A stretch of DNA of 64,000 bases from Curvibacter sp. CHRR-16. Lineage in GTDB: Bacteria > Pseudomonadota > Gammaproteobacteria > Burkholderiales > Burkholderiaceae_C. Under the pieces are notes generated by a model. The model ran no database searches and was not told the origin of the DNA. It worked only from the letters and a program-made list of their open reading frames with translations. The position numbers were made by a program, and so were the translations under genes. The stretch spans positions 310,001 through 374,000 of the forward strand of contig NZ_JAHCSH010000004.1 in the NCBI RefSeq assembly GCF_018474005.1. The letters run 5' to 3'. This document shows, one piece after another, positions 27,926 to 36,421 of this stretch. Numbering within the stretch: position 1 is the first letter of the stretch; each line of letters opens with the position of its first letter.

Positions 27926-28920
27926 TTGGTTTTTCCTTGCGCGCCTGCTGGCTTCTTGCTATCAGGCACCAAGCTGTCAAGCTGCAACCGCATCTTCTCA
28001 GCCACGCTAAGTTTGGTATAGCGTCGCTCACCTTCGCGAGCCAGCTCTTTTTGTAGTGCAAACACCGATTGGGGTCTTGCCAAGGGATCCAGCGACATGC
28101 ACCACTGCACCACTTCGATCAAATTGTCCGAATACACGCCACGCATCTTGGCCAACGATGCCATCAAGCGATCCTTGTCCTGCCGCTGCGGCGCTTCTAT
28201 GGGCGGATACCCTTGCATACAGGCATAAATGCAAGCGCCAATAGCGTAAATATCTGTCCACGGCCCCAACGAGGAATCGCGGCGGTACATCTCGGGAGCC
28301 GCAAAACCCGGCGTGTACATGGGGCGGATGAAGTTACCCTCTTTGCTCAGCACCTCGCGGGCAGCGCCAAAATCGATCAGCACCGCACGGTTGTCATCGG
28401 TAATGAAGACGTTGGCCGGCTTGATGTCCAAGTGCAACATCTTGTGCTGGTGCACGATGCGCAAGCCACGCAGAATTTCATCAAACAGTGACCGGATGGT
28501 GGACTCGCGAAACACCTTGGCTTTTTTCAGTTCACGGGCCGTGACGATGAAGTCTTGCAGGGGGGCTCCCTCCAAGTAGTTCATGACCATGTACACGGTC
28601 TCGTTATCACGGAAGAAATTGAGCACGCTAACCACCGACGCATGTGAAATCTGCGCCAGTGAACGCCCTTCCTCGAAAAAGCTCTTGAGCCCCAAGCGGT
28701 AGAGGGACAACTTCTCGGGCACGATCTGGGGAGTCAGCTCCCCCACATCGCGGGTAGCCAGAGAGGAAGGCAAATACTCCTTGATGGCCACTTGCTGACC
28801 TTCTGGATCCATGGCCAAGTACACCACCCCAAAACCACCTGCCGCCACTTTGCGAACAATGCGATAACCACCAATGATGGTATCTGGAGGTAGTGGCGAA
28901 GGCTTGGCCTTGGTATTCAT
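27922..28920 (-). CDS. Hanks-type Ser/Thr protein kinase
   Basis: 332 residues, a single soluble kinase domain with no membrane or sensor segment. It shows the glycine loop AAGGFGVVYLA, catalytic Lys in VAIKEYLP, the catalytic loop as HLDIKPANV (HxD with Leu in place of the usual Arg, so a non-RD kinase) and DFG in LIDFGAAR, with an APE-like GFAAPEMYRR. It is coupled to the PP2C gene. It is divergent from yicC with a 46-bp gap that must hold both promoters. Confidence 0.95.
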   Translation of the reverse strand: MNTKAKPSPLPPDTIIGGYRIVRKVAAGGFGVVYLAMDPEGQQVAIKEYLPSSLATRDVGELTPQIVPEKLSLYRLGLKSFFEEGRSLAQISHASVVSVLNFFRDNETVYMVMNYLEGAPLQDFIVTARELKKAKVFRESTIRSLFDEILRGLRIVHQHKMLHLDIKPANVFITDDNRAVLIDFGAAREVLSKEGNFIRPMYTPGFAAPEMYRRDSSLGPWTDIYAIGACIYACMQGYPPIEAPQRQDKDRLMASLAKMRGVYSDNLIEVVQWCMSLDPLARPQSVFALQKELAREGERRYTKLSVAEKMRLQLDSLVPDSKKPAGAQGKTK

Positions 28921-28966
28921 AAATGCGGTTATTCTCGGGCCTCGTTAGACCTCAATAGGCTTATCT

Positions 28967-29887
28967 ATGGCAGTTTACAGCATGACCGGCTACGCCAGCG
29001 CCCAGCTGAGCGATGCCACATCCCCCGCCACAGACGGTGGTTCGGCCCCTGCCCCCACGGTGCGCTTGGCGGTCGAAATCCGCTCTGTCAACAGCCGCTT
29101 TCTCGATCTTAGTTTCCGCTTGCCCGATGAGCTGCGCCAACACGAACCCGCACTGCGTGAACTGTTGCAATCTAGCCTCAAACGCGGCAAGGTAGAACTG
29201 CGCTTGGCCTTGGAACGCCTGCAAGCTACTGGAGTAAGTGACCCCTCCGTCAAACTGTTGCAACGCCTGAATGCAGCACAAGACCAAGTGCGCGCCTGGC
29301 TCCCCTCCGCTCAGCCCCTGAGCGTGGCCGAAGTGCTACGCATGGCGGGCAGCGAGCAACACACCAGCACTGACCTGAGCGAATCCATCCTACCGCTGGC
29401 GCAAGAATGCCTCAAAGAATTTGTGCAATCGCGCCAGCGCGAAGGCAAGCGCTTGGCCCAATCGCTGCAAGAGCGCATTACCCAACTGCAAGAGCTGGCC
29501 AAGCAAGCCGAGCCTCTGGTGCCTCAGTTGGTACAGCAACAGCGTGAACGCTTTTTGCAACGCTGGCGTGAAGCCATGCAACTGACCGATACCGAAGCCA
29601 CACCTGAAGCCGCGCAAGAACGCGCCCTGAGCGAAGCCACTGCCTTTGCCATCCGCATCGACGTGGCCGAGGAAATCACCCGCCTGCAGTCGCACCTGAG
29701 TGAAATAGCCCAGCTACTCAAAAAAGGGGGCGACATCGGCAAACGGCTGGACTTCATCATCCAAGAACTGCACCGCGAGGCCAACACACTGGGCTCCAAA
29801 TCTGCGGCACTGGAGATGAGCCGCATCAGCGTGGACATGAAAGTACTGATAGAACAAATGCGCGAGCAGGTGCAAAACATAGAATAA
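28967..29887 (+). CDS. yicC: YicC-family endoribonuclease
   Basis: 306 residues. It opens AVYSMTGYASAQLS, has EIRSVNSRFLDLSFRLPDELR and ends with KRLDFIIQELHREANTLGSKS and DMKVLIEQMREQVQNIE, all family signatures. YicC proteins are cytoplasmic endoribonucleases implicated in small-RNA turnover. It is three bases from gmk and so translationally coupled; yicC-gmk-rpoZ is a common cluster. Confidence 0.96.
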   Translation: MAVYSMTGYASAQLSDATSPATDGGSAPAPTVRLAVEIRSVNSRFLDLSFRLPDELRQHEPALRELLQSSLKRGKVELRLALERLQATGVSDPSVKLLQRLNAAQDQVRAWLPSAQPLSVAEVLRMAGSEQHTSTDLSESILPLAQECLKEFVQSRQREGKRLAQSLQERITQLQELAKQAEPLVPQLVQQQRERFLQRWREAMQLTDTEATPEAAQERALSEATAFAIRIDVAEEITRLQSHLSEIAQLLKKGGDIGKRLDFIIQELHREANTLGSKSAALEMSRISVDMKVLIEQMREQVQNIE

Positions 29888-29890
29888 GCA

Positions 29891-30541
29891 ATGGTCTCAA
29901 CAACATCCCCTGCATTCCCTGCCGACTACCCCGGCAACCTGTTTGTGGTGGCTGCCCCCAGTGGTGCGGGCAAGTCCAGCCTGTGCAAAGCCCTGCTGGA
30001 GCTGGACTCGCGCCTGCAGCCCTCGGTATCGCACACCACCCGCGCCCCGCGTGGCCAAGAAAAGCATGGCCGTGAATACTTCTTCGTCTCGCCACAAGAG
30101 TTCGACTCCATGGTCGAAACCAACGCCTTCTTGGAATGGGCCAACGTCCACTCCAACCGCTACGGCACCTCGCGCAAAGCCATTGAAGAACGCATGGCAC
30201 AAGGCTCGGACGTGATTTTGGAAATCGACTTCCAAGGCGCCATGCAGGTGAAAGAAAAGTTTGCAAACGCCGTATGCATCTTCATCTTGCCACCTAGCTG
30301 GGAAGAACTGCGCTCACGCCTAGAACGCCGTGGCGAAGACGCACCCGACACCATTGAACTGCGCATGCGCAATGCCCAAGTGGAAGTAGCGCAGGCCAGC
30401 CAATTCGACTTCGTTATAATCAACGAGTTATTTGACCGGGCCTTGTTCGATCTGAAAGCCATCGTTCATGCCCAGCGTCTGAAGTTTGCAGCCCAACGCC
30501 GCGCCCGGGCTGAAACTTTCCAAGCACTCAATATCGCGTAA
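29891..30541 (+). CDS. gmk: Guanylate kinase
   Basis: 216 residues. P-loop APSGAGKSS at about residues 22-30, GMP-binding [20 protein letters not shown], and [14 protein letters not shown] are all intact. It converts GMP to GDP with ATP. Located between yicC and rpoZ in one rightward transcript. Confidence 0.98.
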   Translation: MVSTTSPAFPADYPGNLFVVAAPSGAGKSSLCKALLELDSRLQPSVSHTTRAPRGQEKHGREYFFVSPQEFDSMVETNAFLEWANVHSNRYGTSRKAIEERMAQGSDVILEIDFQGAMQVKEKFANAVCIFILPPSWEELRSRLERRGEDAPDTIELRMRNAQVEVAQASQFDFVIINELFDRALFDLKAIVHAQRLKFAAQRRARAETFQALNIA

Positions 30542-30560
30542 ACACACCGGAGCTCTACAC

Positions 30561-30764
30561 ATGGCACGCATCACCGTTGAAGACTGCCTCAAGCAAGTCC
30601 CTAACCGCTTCCAACTGGTTCTGGCCGCTACCTACCGTGCACGCATGCTCAGCCAAGGCCACACCGCCAAGGTAGAGAGCAAGAACAAACCCGCCGTGAC
30701 TGCTCTGCGCGAAATCGCCGCAGGCAAAGTCGGCGTGGAAATGCTCAAGAAAGTACCGCTGTAA
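30561..30764 (+). CDS. rpoZ: RNA polymerase omega subunit
   Basis: 67 residues, the usual length for the betaproteobacterial protein. It begins [32 protein letters not shown] and retains the conserved omega core. GGAG lies 8 bases before the ATG. It ends the yicC-gmk-rpoZ operon and is followed directly by a strong terminator. The spoT gene that often follows rpoZ is not there. Confidence 0.97.
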   Translation: MARITVEDCLKQVPNRFQLVLAATYRARMLSQGHTAKVESKNKPAVTALREIAAGKVGVEMLKKVPL

Positions 30765-30783
30765 TCCAGCGCCTTTCTTCCAA

Positions 30784-30816
30784 TAAAAAAACCGCAGCCT
30801 AGGCTGCGGTTTTTTT
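30784..30816. terminator. Bidirectional Rho-independent terminator between rpoZ and the DUF2130 gene
   Basis: A 20-base perfect palindrome (30791-30810, ACCGCAGCCT then its complement) is flanked by an A run on the left and a T run on the right. It can terminate both converging transcripts. Confidence 0.92.
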
Positions 30817-32155
30817 ATGCCTCTCCGGCTAGGTTAGCGGGGTTAGATTTCGCCTGCGCAAACTTTTCGGCCATGGTGGGGTTGCCACGGGTCAGTTTTT
30901 TGATGGTCACATCCTGCGCCTTGTCATTGGCCAAGCGCAGGTTGCGGTCTGTACCCAGCAGGGCTTCTTTGGTTTTTTGCAGGTGATCGATGGACTTGTC
31001 GATCTCATCAATCGCCGTCTGAAAGCGCCGCGAAGCCAGGTCGTAGTTCTTGGCAAAGGCGGACTTGAACGACTCCAGCTCGTTCTCGAAGTTGGTCACA
31101 TCCACGCTCTGCGCCTTCACCAACGCCAACTCGGTCTTGTACTGCAGCGCGTTCATCGCCGCGTTGCGCAACAGTGTGATGATGGGGATGAAGAACTGCG
31201 GGCGGATCACGTACATCTTGGGGTAGCGGTAAGACACATCCACAATGCCCGTGTTGTACAGCTCGCTCTCGGGCTCCAGCAGCGACACCAACACCGCGTA
31301 CTCGCAGCCTTTTTCGGTGCGGTCTTTGTCCAGCTCTTTGAAGAAGTCTTCGTTGCGCTTTTTGGTGGCGGTGGTCTCGCTCTCGTTTTTCATCTCAAAC
31401 ATGATGGAGACGATTTCCGTGCCCCCCTCGTCTTGGTCGCGGAAGATGTAGTCACCCTTGCTACCGCTGCTGGCATCGTTGTCCTTCTCAAAGTAGGCCC
31501 GCTGGAACGCCGTTGGGCGCAGGCGGTTGAACTCGGTCTCGCAGTGCTGCTCCAGCGTTTCGCCCACCATCTTGGTGGACAGGCGCGCCTTCATGTCGCG
31601 CAGGCGCTCTATGGCTTCATCGCGGTCTTTGAGCTGGGTTTCGTACTTGTCTTTGAGCGACTGCTCCGCCAACTGCTTAGCCATCTCGCTCTGATCCAGT
31701 TGGGCGCGCAGGGCTTGTAGCTCAGCGTCTTTGGCGGCCACGGCCTGCTGGTATTTCACTTGCAGCTGGGCGCGGTTCAACTCGGCAGCGGCTTGCTGCT
31801 CACGCTGCATCTGCTGCAGGTCGTGGGCCAGCTTGTCGCGCTCTTGTTGCAAGGCTCCCAAGGCTTCGCTCACGGCCAGTTTGCGCTCCACATCCGCCGC
31901 CTGCAGCTGGGCAGTCAGTTGGGCACGCAGCTGCGCCAGCTCGGCCTGCTGGGCAGCGGCTGCGCGTTGCAGCTCGGTCGCGGCGGTGGCTTTGGCCAGT
32001 TGCAGCGCGCTGTGCTTTTCGCGCTCGGCCACAGCCAAGCGCCCTTGTAGCTCGCGCTCAAACTCCGCGCCCTTGACCTGCTGCAGTATGTCCGCGTACC
32101 CGGACTCGTCAATCTTGAATGCGGTGCCACAGTGCGGGCATTGGATGTCGTGCAT
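30815..32155 (-). CDS. DUF2130 protein: zinc-ribbon start, long coiled coil, nuclease-like core
   Basis: 446 residues. A short CPHCG motif at residues 6-10 is followed by about 150 residues of Ala/Gln/Glu/Leu heptad-rich coiled coil. The DUF2130 core then has [10 protein letters not shown] and, after about 15 residues, IMFEMKNE, an arrangement like the D...ExK centre of PD-(D/E)xK nucleases. No signal or membrane segment is visible. The biological role of DUF2130 proteins is not established; nuclease activity is inference from the motif. It converges with rpoZ across the shared terminator. Confidence 0.85.
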   Translation of the reverse strand: MHDIQCPHCGTAFKIDESGYADILQQVKGAEFERELQGRLAVAEREKHSALQLAKATAATELQRAAAAQQAELAQLRAQLTAQLQAADVERKLAVSEALGALQQERDKLAHDLQQMQREQQAAAELNRAQLQVKYQQAVAAKDAELQALRAQLDQSEMAKQLAEQSLKDKYETQLKDRDEAIERLRDMKARLSTKMVGETLEQHCETEFNRLRPTAFQRAYFEKDNDASSGSKGDYIFRDQDEGGTEIVSIMFEMKNESETTATKKRNEDFFKELDKDRTEKGCEYAVLVSLLEPESELYNTGIVDVSYRYPKMYVIRPQFFIPIITLLRNAAMNALQYKTELALVKAQSVDVTNFENELESFKSAFAKNYDLASRRFQTAIDEIDKSIDHLQKTKEALLGTDRNLRLANDKAQDVTIKKLTRGNPTMAEKFAQAKSNPANLAGEA

Positions 32156-32226
32156 GTTGTTTCTTTCTAGTTGGCTGATTACACACTGACTGCAGCATGC
32201 AGCCAGTGCGCGTGCATATTGAATAT

Positions 32227-33687
32227 TTATGGTCGTAGTTTGCCCAAAAGCGCCGCCGCCCGCTCAATCTCTGCAGGCTCCAAGGCGGCAAAACCCAGCA
32301 GCCAGCCGTCGACTGCGTTGGGCTTTGCGTACAGCGGCCCCAAACGGGGAGTGGCAACCCCCAGTGCAGCGGCGGTCAGTGTCAGTTTTTGCTCTGTACC
32401 GTGTGGCAGCAGTACCACCATCTGCAGCCCTCCGTTGCAGGGCAATGGCTGGGCCCACGGGCAGTGCTGGGCCAAGGCCTGCAGCAACAGGTCGCGCCGG
32501 CTGCGGTACAGACGGCGCATGTGGCGCAGGTGGGCAGCGAAATAACCCTGCTCCATGAACTGCGCCGTAACAGCCTGCGGCCACTGCGCGCTGTGCCCAT
32601 CCATGACGCTGCGGGCGGTCACCAGCGGTATCACCAGCTCGGGCGGCAGCACCGCGTAGGCCAGCCGCAGCGATGGGAACAAGGTCTTGGAAAAAGTGCC
32701 CACATAAATCACCCGCTGCCCACCGTCCAGCCCTTGCAGACTGGGCGTAGCGCGTGCGTCGTACAAAAACTCGCTGTCGTAGTCGTCTTCCACAATCCAG
32801 CACCCATGCTGGTGGGCGTAGTCCACCAGCGCCATGCGCCGCTCCAGGCTCAGGGTGGCGCCCGTGGGGTATTGGTGCGAAGGGGTGAGGTAGATCAAGC
32901 GCGGCGGCTCCAGCGTGAAGTCGGGCACCAAGCCTTGGGCATCCACCGGCATGGGCACGACCGTGGCACCGGCTGCTTCAAACGCCGTGCGCGCACCCCG
33001 GTAGCCCGGGTCTTCCACCCAGACCCGCTGCCCTGGGTCCAGCAGCGCGGTAGCCAGCAGCTGCAGTGCCTGCTGCGAACTGGTCAGCACCAGCACCTGC
33101 TCTGCCGTGCAGGCCACCGCCCGCGACTGCGTCAGGTACTGCGTCAGCGCTTGGCGCAGGTCTTGGCGGCCTTGGGGGTCGCCATAGCGCATCAGGTCTT
33201 GCGGCTGTGTGCGCAACAGCCGGGCACTGAGTTGACGCCACAGTGCATGGTCAAAAGCCCGCAAGTCCGGGCTGCCCGCAGCAAAAGCCTGCAACTGCAG
33301 CGGCTCCATACAGCCGCCCGTGTTCACCAGCATCTGCCCGCGCCGTGACAGTGCCAGCGGTGTGGCTGGTTTAGCTGGTGTTGAGGGTACGCGGCCAGTC
33401 GCTCGGGTCTGCGGCATGGCTTGCAGCTCGGCCACAAAGCTGCCGCGCCCAGTGTGGCGCATGACATAGCCCTCGGCCTCCAGCTGGGCATAGGCTGCCT
33501 CCACCGTCACCCGGGACACTCCCAAATCCTGCGCCAGCACACGGCTGGCTGGCAGGCGTTGCCCTGCTGCCAAAGTGCCGCTGCGCATAGCCTGGCGCAG
33601 CGCAGCACACACCCGCTCGCGCAGCCCTTGGCTGCTGGCTGCAGCATCAAACAAGGTGGTCCACAAACTGGGCTGGGCAGGTTTCAT
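32227..33687 (-). CDS. MocR/PdxR-type regulator (GntR HTH plus aminotransferase-like domain), copy 1
   Basis: 486 residues. The N-terminal GntR winged helix covers about 10-85 ([26 protein letters not shown]). A fold-type I aminotransferase-like domain covers about 115-486, with Schiff-base lysine in [13 protein letters not shown] and VEDDYDSEF upstream. Such proteins use bound PLP as effector or cofactor and do not normally transaminate. It is divergent from a rhodanese/acetyltransferase pair across 90 bp that contains an 8-bp inverted repeat and two CATTAAT direct repeats 10 bp apart, both typical of MocR operators. The pair is the probable target. Confidence 0.93.
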   Translation of the reverse strand: MKPAQPSLWTTLFDAAASSQGLRERVCAALRQAMRSGTLAAGQRLPASRVLAQDLGVSRVTVEAAYAQLEAEGYVMRHTGRGSFVAELQAMPQTRATGRVPSTPAKPATPLALSRRGQMLVNTGGCMEPLQLQAFAAGSPDLRAFDHALWRQLSARLLRTQPQDLMRYGDPQGRQDLRQALTQYLTQSRAVACTAEQVLVLTSSQQALQLLATALLDPGQRVWVEDPGYRGARTAFEAAGATVVPMPVDAQGLVPDFTLEPPRLIYLTPSHQYPTGATLSLERRMALVDYAHQHGCWIVEDDYDSEFLYDARATPSLQGLDGGQRVIYVGTFSKTLFPSLRLAYAVLPPELVIPLVTARSVMDGHSAQWPQAVTAQFMEQGYFAAHLRHMRRLYRSRRDLLLQALAQHCPWAQPLPCNGGLQMVVLLPHGTEQKLTLTAAALGVATPRLGPLYAKPNAVDGWLLGFAALEPAEIERAAALLGKLRP

Positions 33688-33730
33688 TGGTCTTATACAG
33701 ATTCATTAATTGGCATTAATGGTAAGACCA
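33688..33730. promoter_or_regulatory. Candidate MocR operator region (copy 1)
   Basis: TGGTCTTA (33688-33695) and TAAGACCA (33723-33730) are perfect inverted arms 27 bp apart. Between them CATTAAT occurs at 33704-33710 and 33714-33720, one helical turn apart. The region fills the gap between the divergent regulator and the rhodanese gene. Confidence 0.55.
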
Positions 33731-33777
33731 CTTAACCCTACAGTGGAGTCCCGTCTCAACGGTTTAAGGAGTTTTTC

Positions 33778-34233
33778 ATGGCGCAGCCTGCTTCCCACGT
33801 TCTGGCCTATGCACCCGCCAGCCCGGCCCAGATGGCCGAATTCATGGCCCACAAGCTCAGCTACCACGCCGATGCGTGGGACGTGGCCGAAGACCTGCGC
33901 GCCGGCGTGGCGCAACTGGTCGTCATAGACACCCGGTCCGAAGCGCTCTACGCACGCGGCCATGTGCCCGGTGCTATCAACTTTCCGCACCGCTTGATGA
34001 CCGCAGAAAGCACCGCCCGGCTCGACCGCAGCAAGGTGTATGTCACCTACTGCGACGGCATCGGCTGCAATGGCTCGACCAAAGGTGCGTACAAACTGGC
34101 CAGCCTGGGCTTTACCGTGAAGGAAATGCTGGGTGGCTTGGACTTTTGGATACGCGACGGGCAACCGCTGGCCACCGGCAGCGAACCGGGCACCATGCCA
34201 GCCAATGCGGCAGCTATTGAGTGTGCGTGTTGA
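33778..34233 (+). CDS. Rhodanese-like domain protein
   Basis: 151 residues, one rhodanese domain: VIDTRSEALYARGHVPGAINFPHR, then the active-site loop VYVTYCDGIGCNGSTK, with the probable catalytic cysteine in CDGIGCN. A sulphur-transfer role is possible, but the loop differs from the CRxGxR type, so activity is uncertain. AAGGAG precedes the ATG. It overlaps the next gene by one base (TGATG) and is divergent from the MocR regulator, which probably controls it. Confidence 0.9.
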   Translation: MAQPASHVLAYAPASPAQMAEFMAHKLSYHADAWDVAEDLRAGVAQLVVIDTRSEALYARGHVPGAINFPHRLMTAESTARLDRSKVYVTYCDGIGCNGSTKGAYKLASLGFTVKEMLGGLDFWIRDGQPLATGSEPGTMPANAAAIECAC

Positions 34234-34697
34234 TGGAGCAGCAGGCCAAGGCTTGGCGCGTGAACCGCGCTTTGCCAGAGCATGCTGCACTGCTTACGCC
34301 TTTGTGCGCCGCCCATGCAGCCTACGAGCAATGCAGCTTTGCAGTGGTTGGGCATACAGAGCGCCTGCATGCGGCACTAGCTGACAAGTTGGTACACATA
34401 TGGTGGCTGGAATTGGTCAACACAGGTGAAGCCGCAGGCTATGCCAGCGTCACCCTTGACTGGGCAACCCTGACTGCGCAGCCCTTTGCACATTTGGACT
34501 GTCTGTATCTGGTTGATGCTGTACGTGGCCTTGGTGCAGGGCGAATGCTTGTAGAGCAAGTCATCCGATTTGCGCGGGAACAAGGCTGCATTGACCTGCA
34601 GTGGCAAACACCGCACTGGAACACTGGCGCTATCCGCTTTTATCATCGGCTAGGTGCCGGTTCGCAGACAAAGGAGCGATTTACGTTGGGGCTGTGA
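34233..34697 (+). CDS. GNAT-family N-acetyltransferase
   Basis: 154 residues from ATG 34233, which overlaps the rhodanese stop by one base; a GTG at 34221 is possible. The acetyl-CoA motif reads VRGLGAGRMLVEQVIRFAREQG, preceded by LDCLYLVDA, followed by LQWQTPHWNTGAIRFYHRLGA, the standard GNAT pattern. It is coupled to the rhodanese gene, so the two probably act in one process under the MocR regulator. Substrate unknown. Confidence 0.88.
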   Translation: MEQQAKAWRVNRALPEHAALLTPLCAAHAAYEQCSFAVVGHTERLHAALADKLVHIWWLELVNTGEAAGYASVTLDWATLTAQPFAHLDCLYLVDAVRGLGAGRMLVEQVIRFAREQGCIDLQWQTPHWNTGAIRFYHRLGAGSQTKERFTLGL

Positions 34698-34728
34698 ATC
34701 AGGGGTGCTGCGAATTGCGAAAGCCAAA

Positions 34729-36315
34729 CTAGTTTGGGTCCCGCCGCTTTCGCCTATCGTTGAGGCCGAAGATTGGCATAGAGCCAATGAGCTGCGGCGG
34801 CATTGCGAGTCGCTTCCTCCGCTCTTCGACGCCAATTGCCATGGAAACATAGAACAGCGCGGATCGAGCCATTTGCATGACACGTATTGTTTTGGCTTCG
34901 AGCTCATCACTGCCGATGGATATACCGAATCCGCTGCTGCTCTCCCCGGTAATCATGAATGGCTTAGCCCAACCTTCGCTCACACGCAGATAGGTGTGTT
35001 CTAGGGCATTGCGGATGACGTGCAATTCACGAGCATCAGCAGCAGTGGTCTGTTTGAGCTGCTCGTCGAACAACTCCTTCGATAGCCAGTACAAGCCACG
35101 CAATGGCAGGTTATCCAATTGGTCGAACTGAGGTAACAGGCGTGCTTTGCCCTCGACCATCCACACGTTCTTGAAGCTAATCTTGTCTTGTGTCTTCCCC
35201 AGTTTCCAGTAGCGATCAACGAGAAAGGCGACCTTATCAAGCAGAGAATACGCGACGCGAAAGGCCGTACGGACCCGCTCGCTTGCCAGCGAATAGAGCG
35301 GATAGTCGAGAGTGTCAGTAAGTGCGACATTGCGATCAGAGAAGTGCACACGTGTACTGCTCAAACCGTCGAACAGCATGAAGCGTGCAGACACGTACTC
35401 CTGCTTCATCTGACTGAAGAAGCCAACGATTGGCGGGGGAAGGTGCCCGTCCGAACGATCACCAATTCGTTCGATCAGAGGCGGCAACATAAGGTCATCG
35501 GTGGATGCGGCAAGATGCGGGCCCAGGTCGTTCAATGGGCTCAAAAAGAGACGGTGTTTCAGACACCATCGGCGATAAGCTCGCTCACTCTTTGATCGGC
35601 CTTCGTTGCCTTGATCAAGGCACTGAATCGCCCGAACCGCATCAACATCGACCGCGCGACCGAGTGTCATTGCCTGATCAGCAAAGTAAGCAGTTGCGCC
35701 TTGCGAATCAACTGATTCGAAAAATGAGTCCCTGCCCAGCGCCAGATGGAGGCTGTCTACCGCATGCAAAGCAAGGATCGCTCGCTCTCGGTCATCCATC
35801 AACATTCCAACATAACTTTTGAGGCCACAGCCTCTGTTTCCCCAAGCCTTCGCAAAGTTTGGGATGATCTGTAAGGCGGCGTCCCATACTGCGATTGCAT
35901 CAATTGTTCGCCCAACCATGTTCAGTAGATTCGCCTGATTGGTGAGAATCTGGCACCGACGAACCTTATCGAGGCTTGCAAAGCCGACGTGATTTGCAGC
36001 ACGGGAGAGAGCAAGCAACTCTGCTTGCCGTTCCTTCGACTCCCAAGACCATGATTGGCGAACGTTTGCTATGAGCGACAGCGCGGCCCAGGCGTTAGCT
36101 CGAAAGTACTCGATCAACGCACCGTCTGTGGCGATGAGTTCACGGTCTGCGAGTTCGTCAAGCAGGTAGAGAGCACGTTTGGCGCCGCGCTCGAAGGACG
36201 CGTCAGTGGCATCGTCTATCAACTGGCCGATATGCTCCAGTGCCTCTGCAGCACTCATTTTCGCTATGCTGCGTTCGCACAGCTTTTTGAGTTGATTGAA
36301 ATCTGGATGGGTCAT
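34729..36315 (-). CDS. LA2681-type HEPN domain protein (putative ribonuclease)
   Basis: 528 residues from ATG 36315; the frame opens 18 codons earlier at TTG, but no ribosome site supports that. The N-terminal half is helical and TPR-like (AALQIIPNFAKAWGNRGCGL). The C-terminal region carries RNALEH at about residues 435-440, the Rx4H motif of HEPN ribonucleases, in a layout I recognise as the LA2681 family. HEPN proteins often act as RNA-cleaving toxins or defence effectors; no antitoxin or partner gene is beside it. Base composition appears lower in GC and codon use less biased than in the flanking genes, suggesting transfer. It lies downstream of glmS in the same direction. Confidence 0.75.
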   Translation of the reverse strand: MTHPDFNQLKKLCERSIAKMSAAEALEHIGQLIDDATDASFERGAKRALYLLDELADRELIATDGALIEYFRANAWAALSLIANVRQSWSWESKERQAELLALSRAANHVGFASLDKVRRCQILTNQANLLNMVGRTIDAIAVWDAALQIIPNFAKAWGNRGCGLKSYVGMLMDDRERAILALHAVDSLHLALGRDSFFESVDSQGATAYFADQAMTLGRAVDVDAVRAIQCLDQGNEGRSKSERAYRRWCLKHRLFLSPLNDLGPHLAASTDDLMLPPLIERIGDRSDGHLPPPIVGFFSQMKQEYVSARFMLFDGLSSTRVHFSDRNVALTDTLDYPLYSLASERVRTAFRVAYSLLDKVAFLVDRYWKLGKTQDKISFKNVWMVEGKARLLPQFDQLDNLPLRGLYWLSKELFDEQLKQTTAADARELHVIRNALEHTYLRVSEGWAKPFMITGESSSGFGISIGSDELEAKTIRVMQMARSALFYVSMAIGVEERRKRLAMPPQLIGSMPIFGLNDRRKRRDPN

Positions 36316-36421
36316 TACCTTGGACGCTTCATCAAGGGCTATTTTTCCTAGCACTCCGCATAGTCCCAAGGGCTACTACCGATAGCAATAGTAGATGGCG
36401 AGATCACAGTACCCCATCCCC

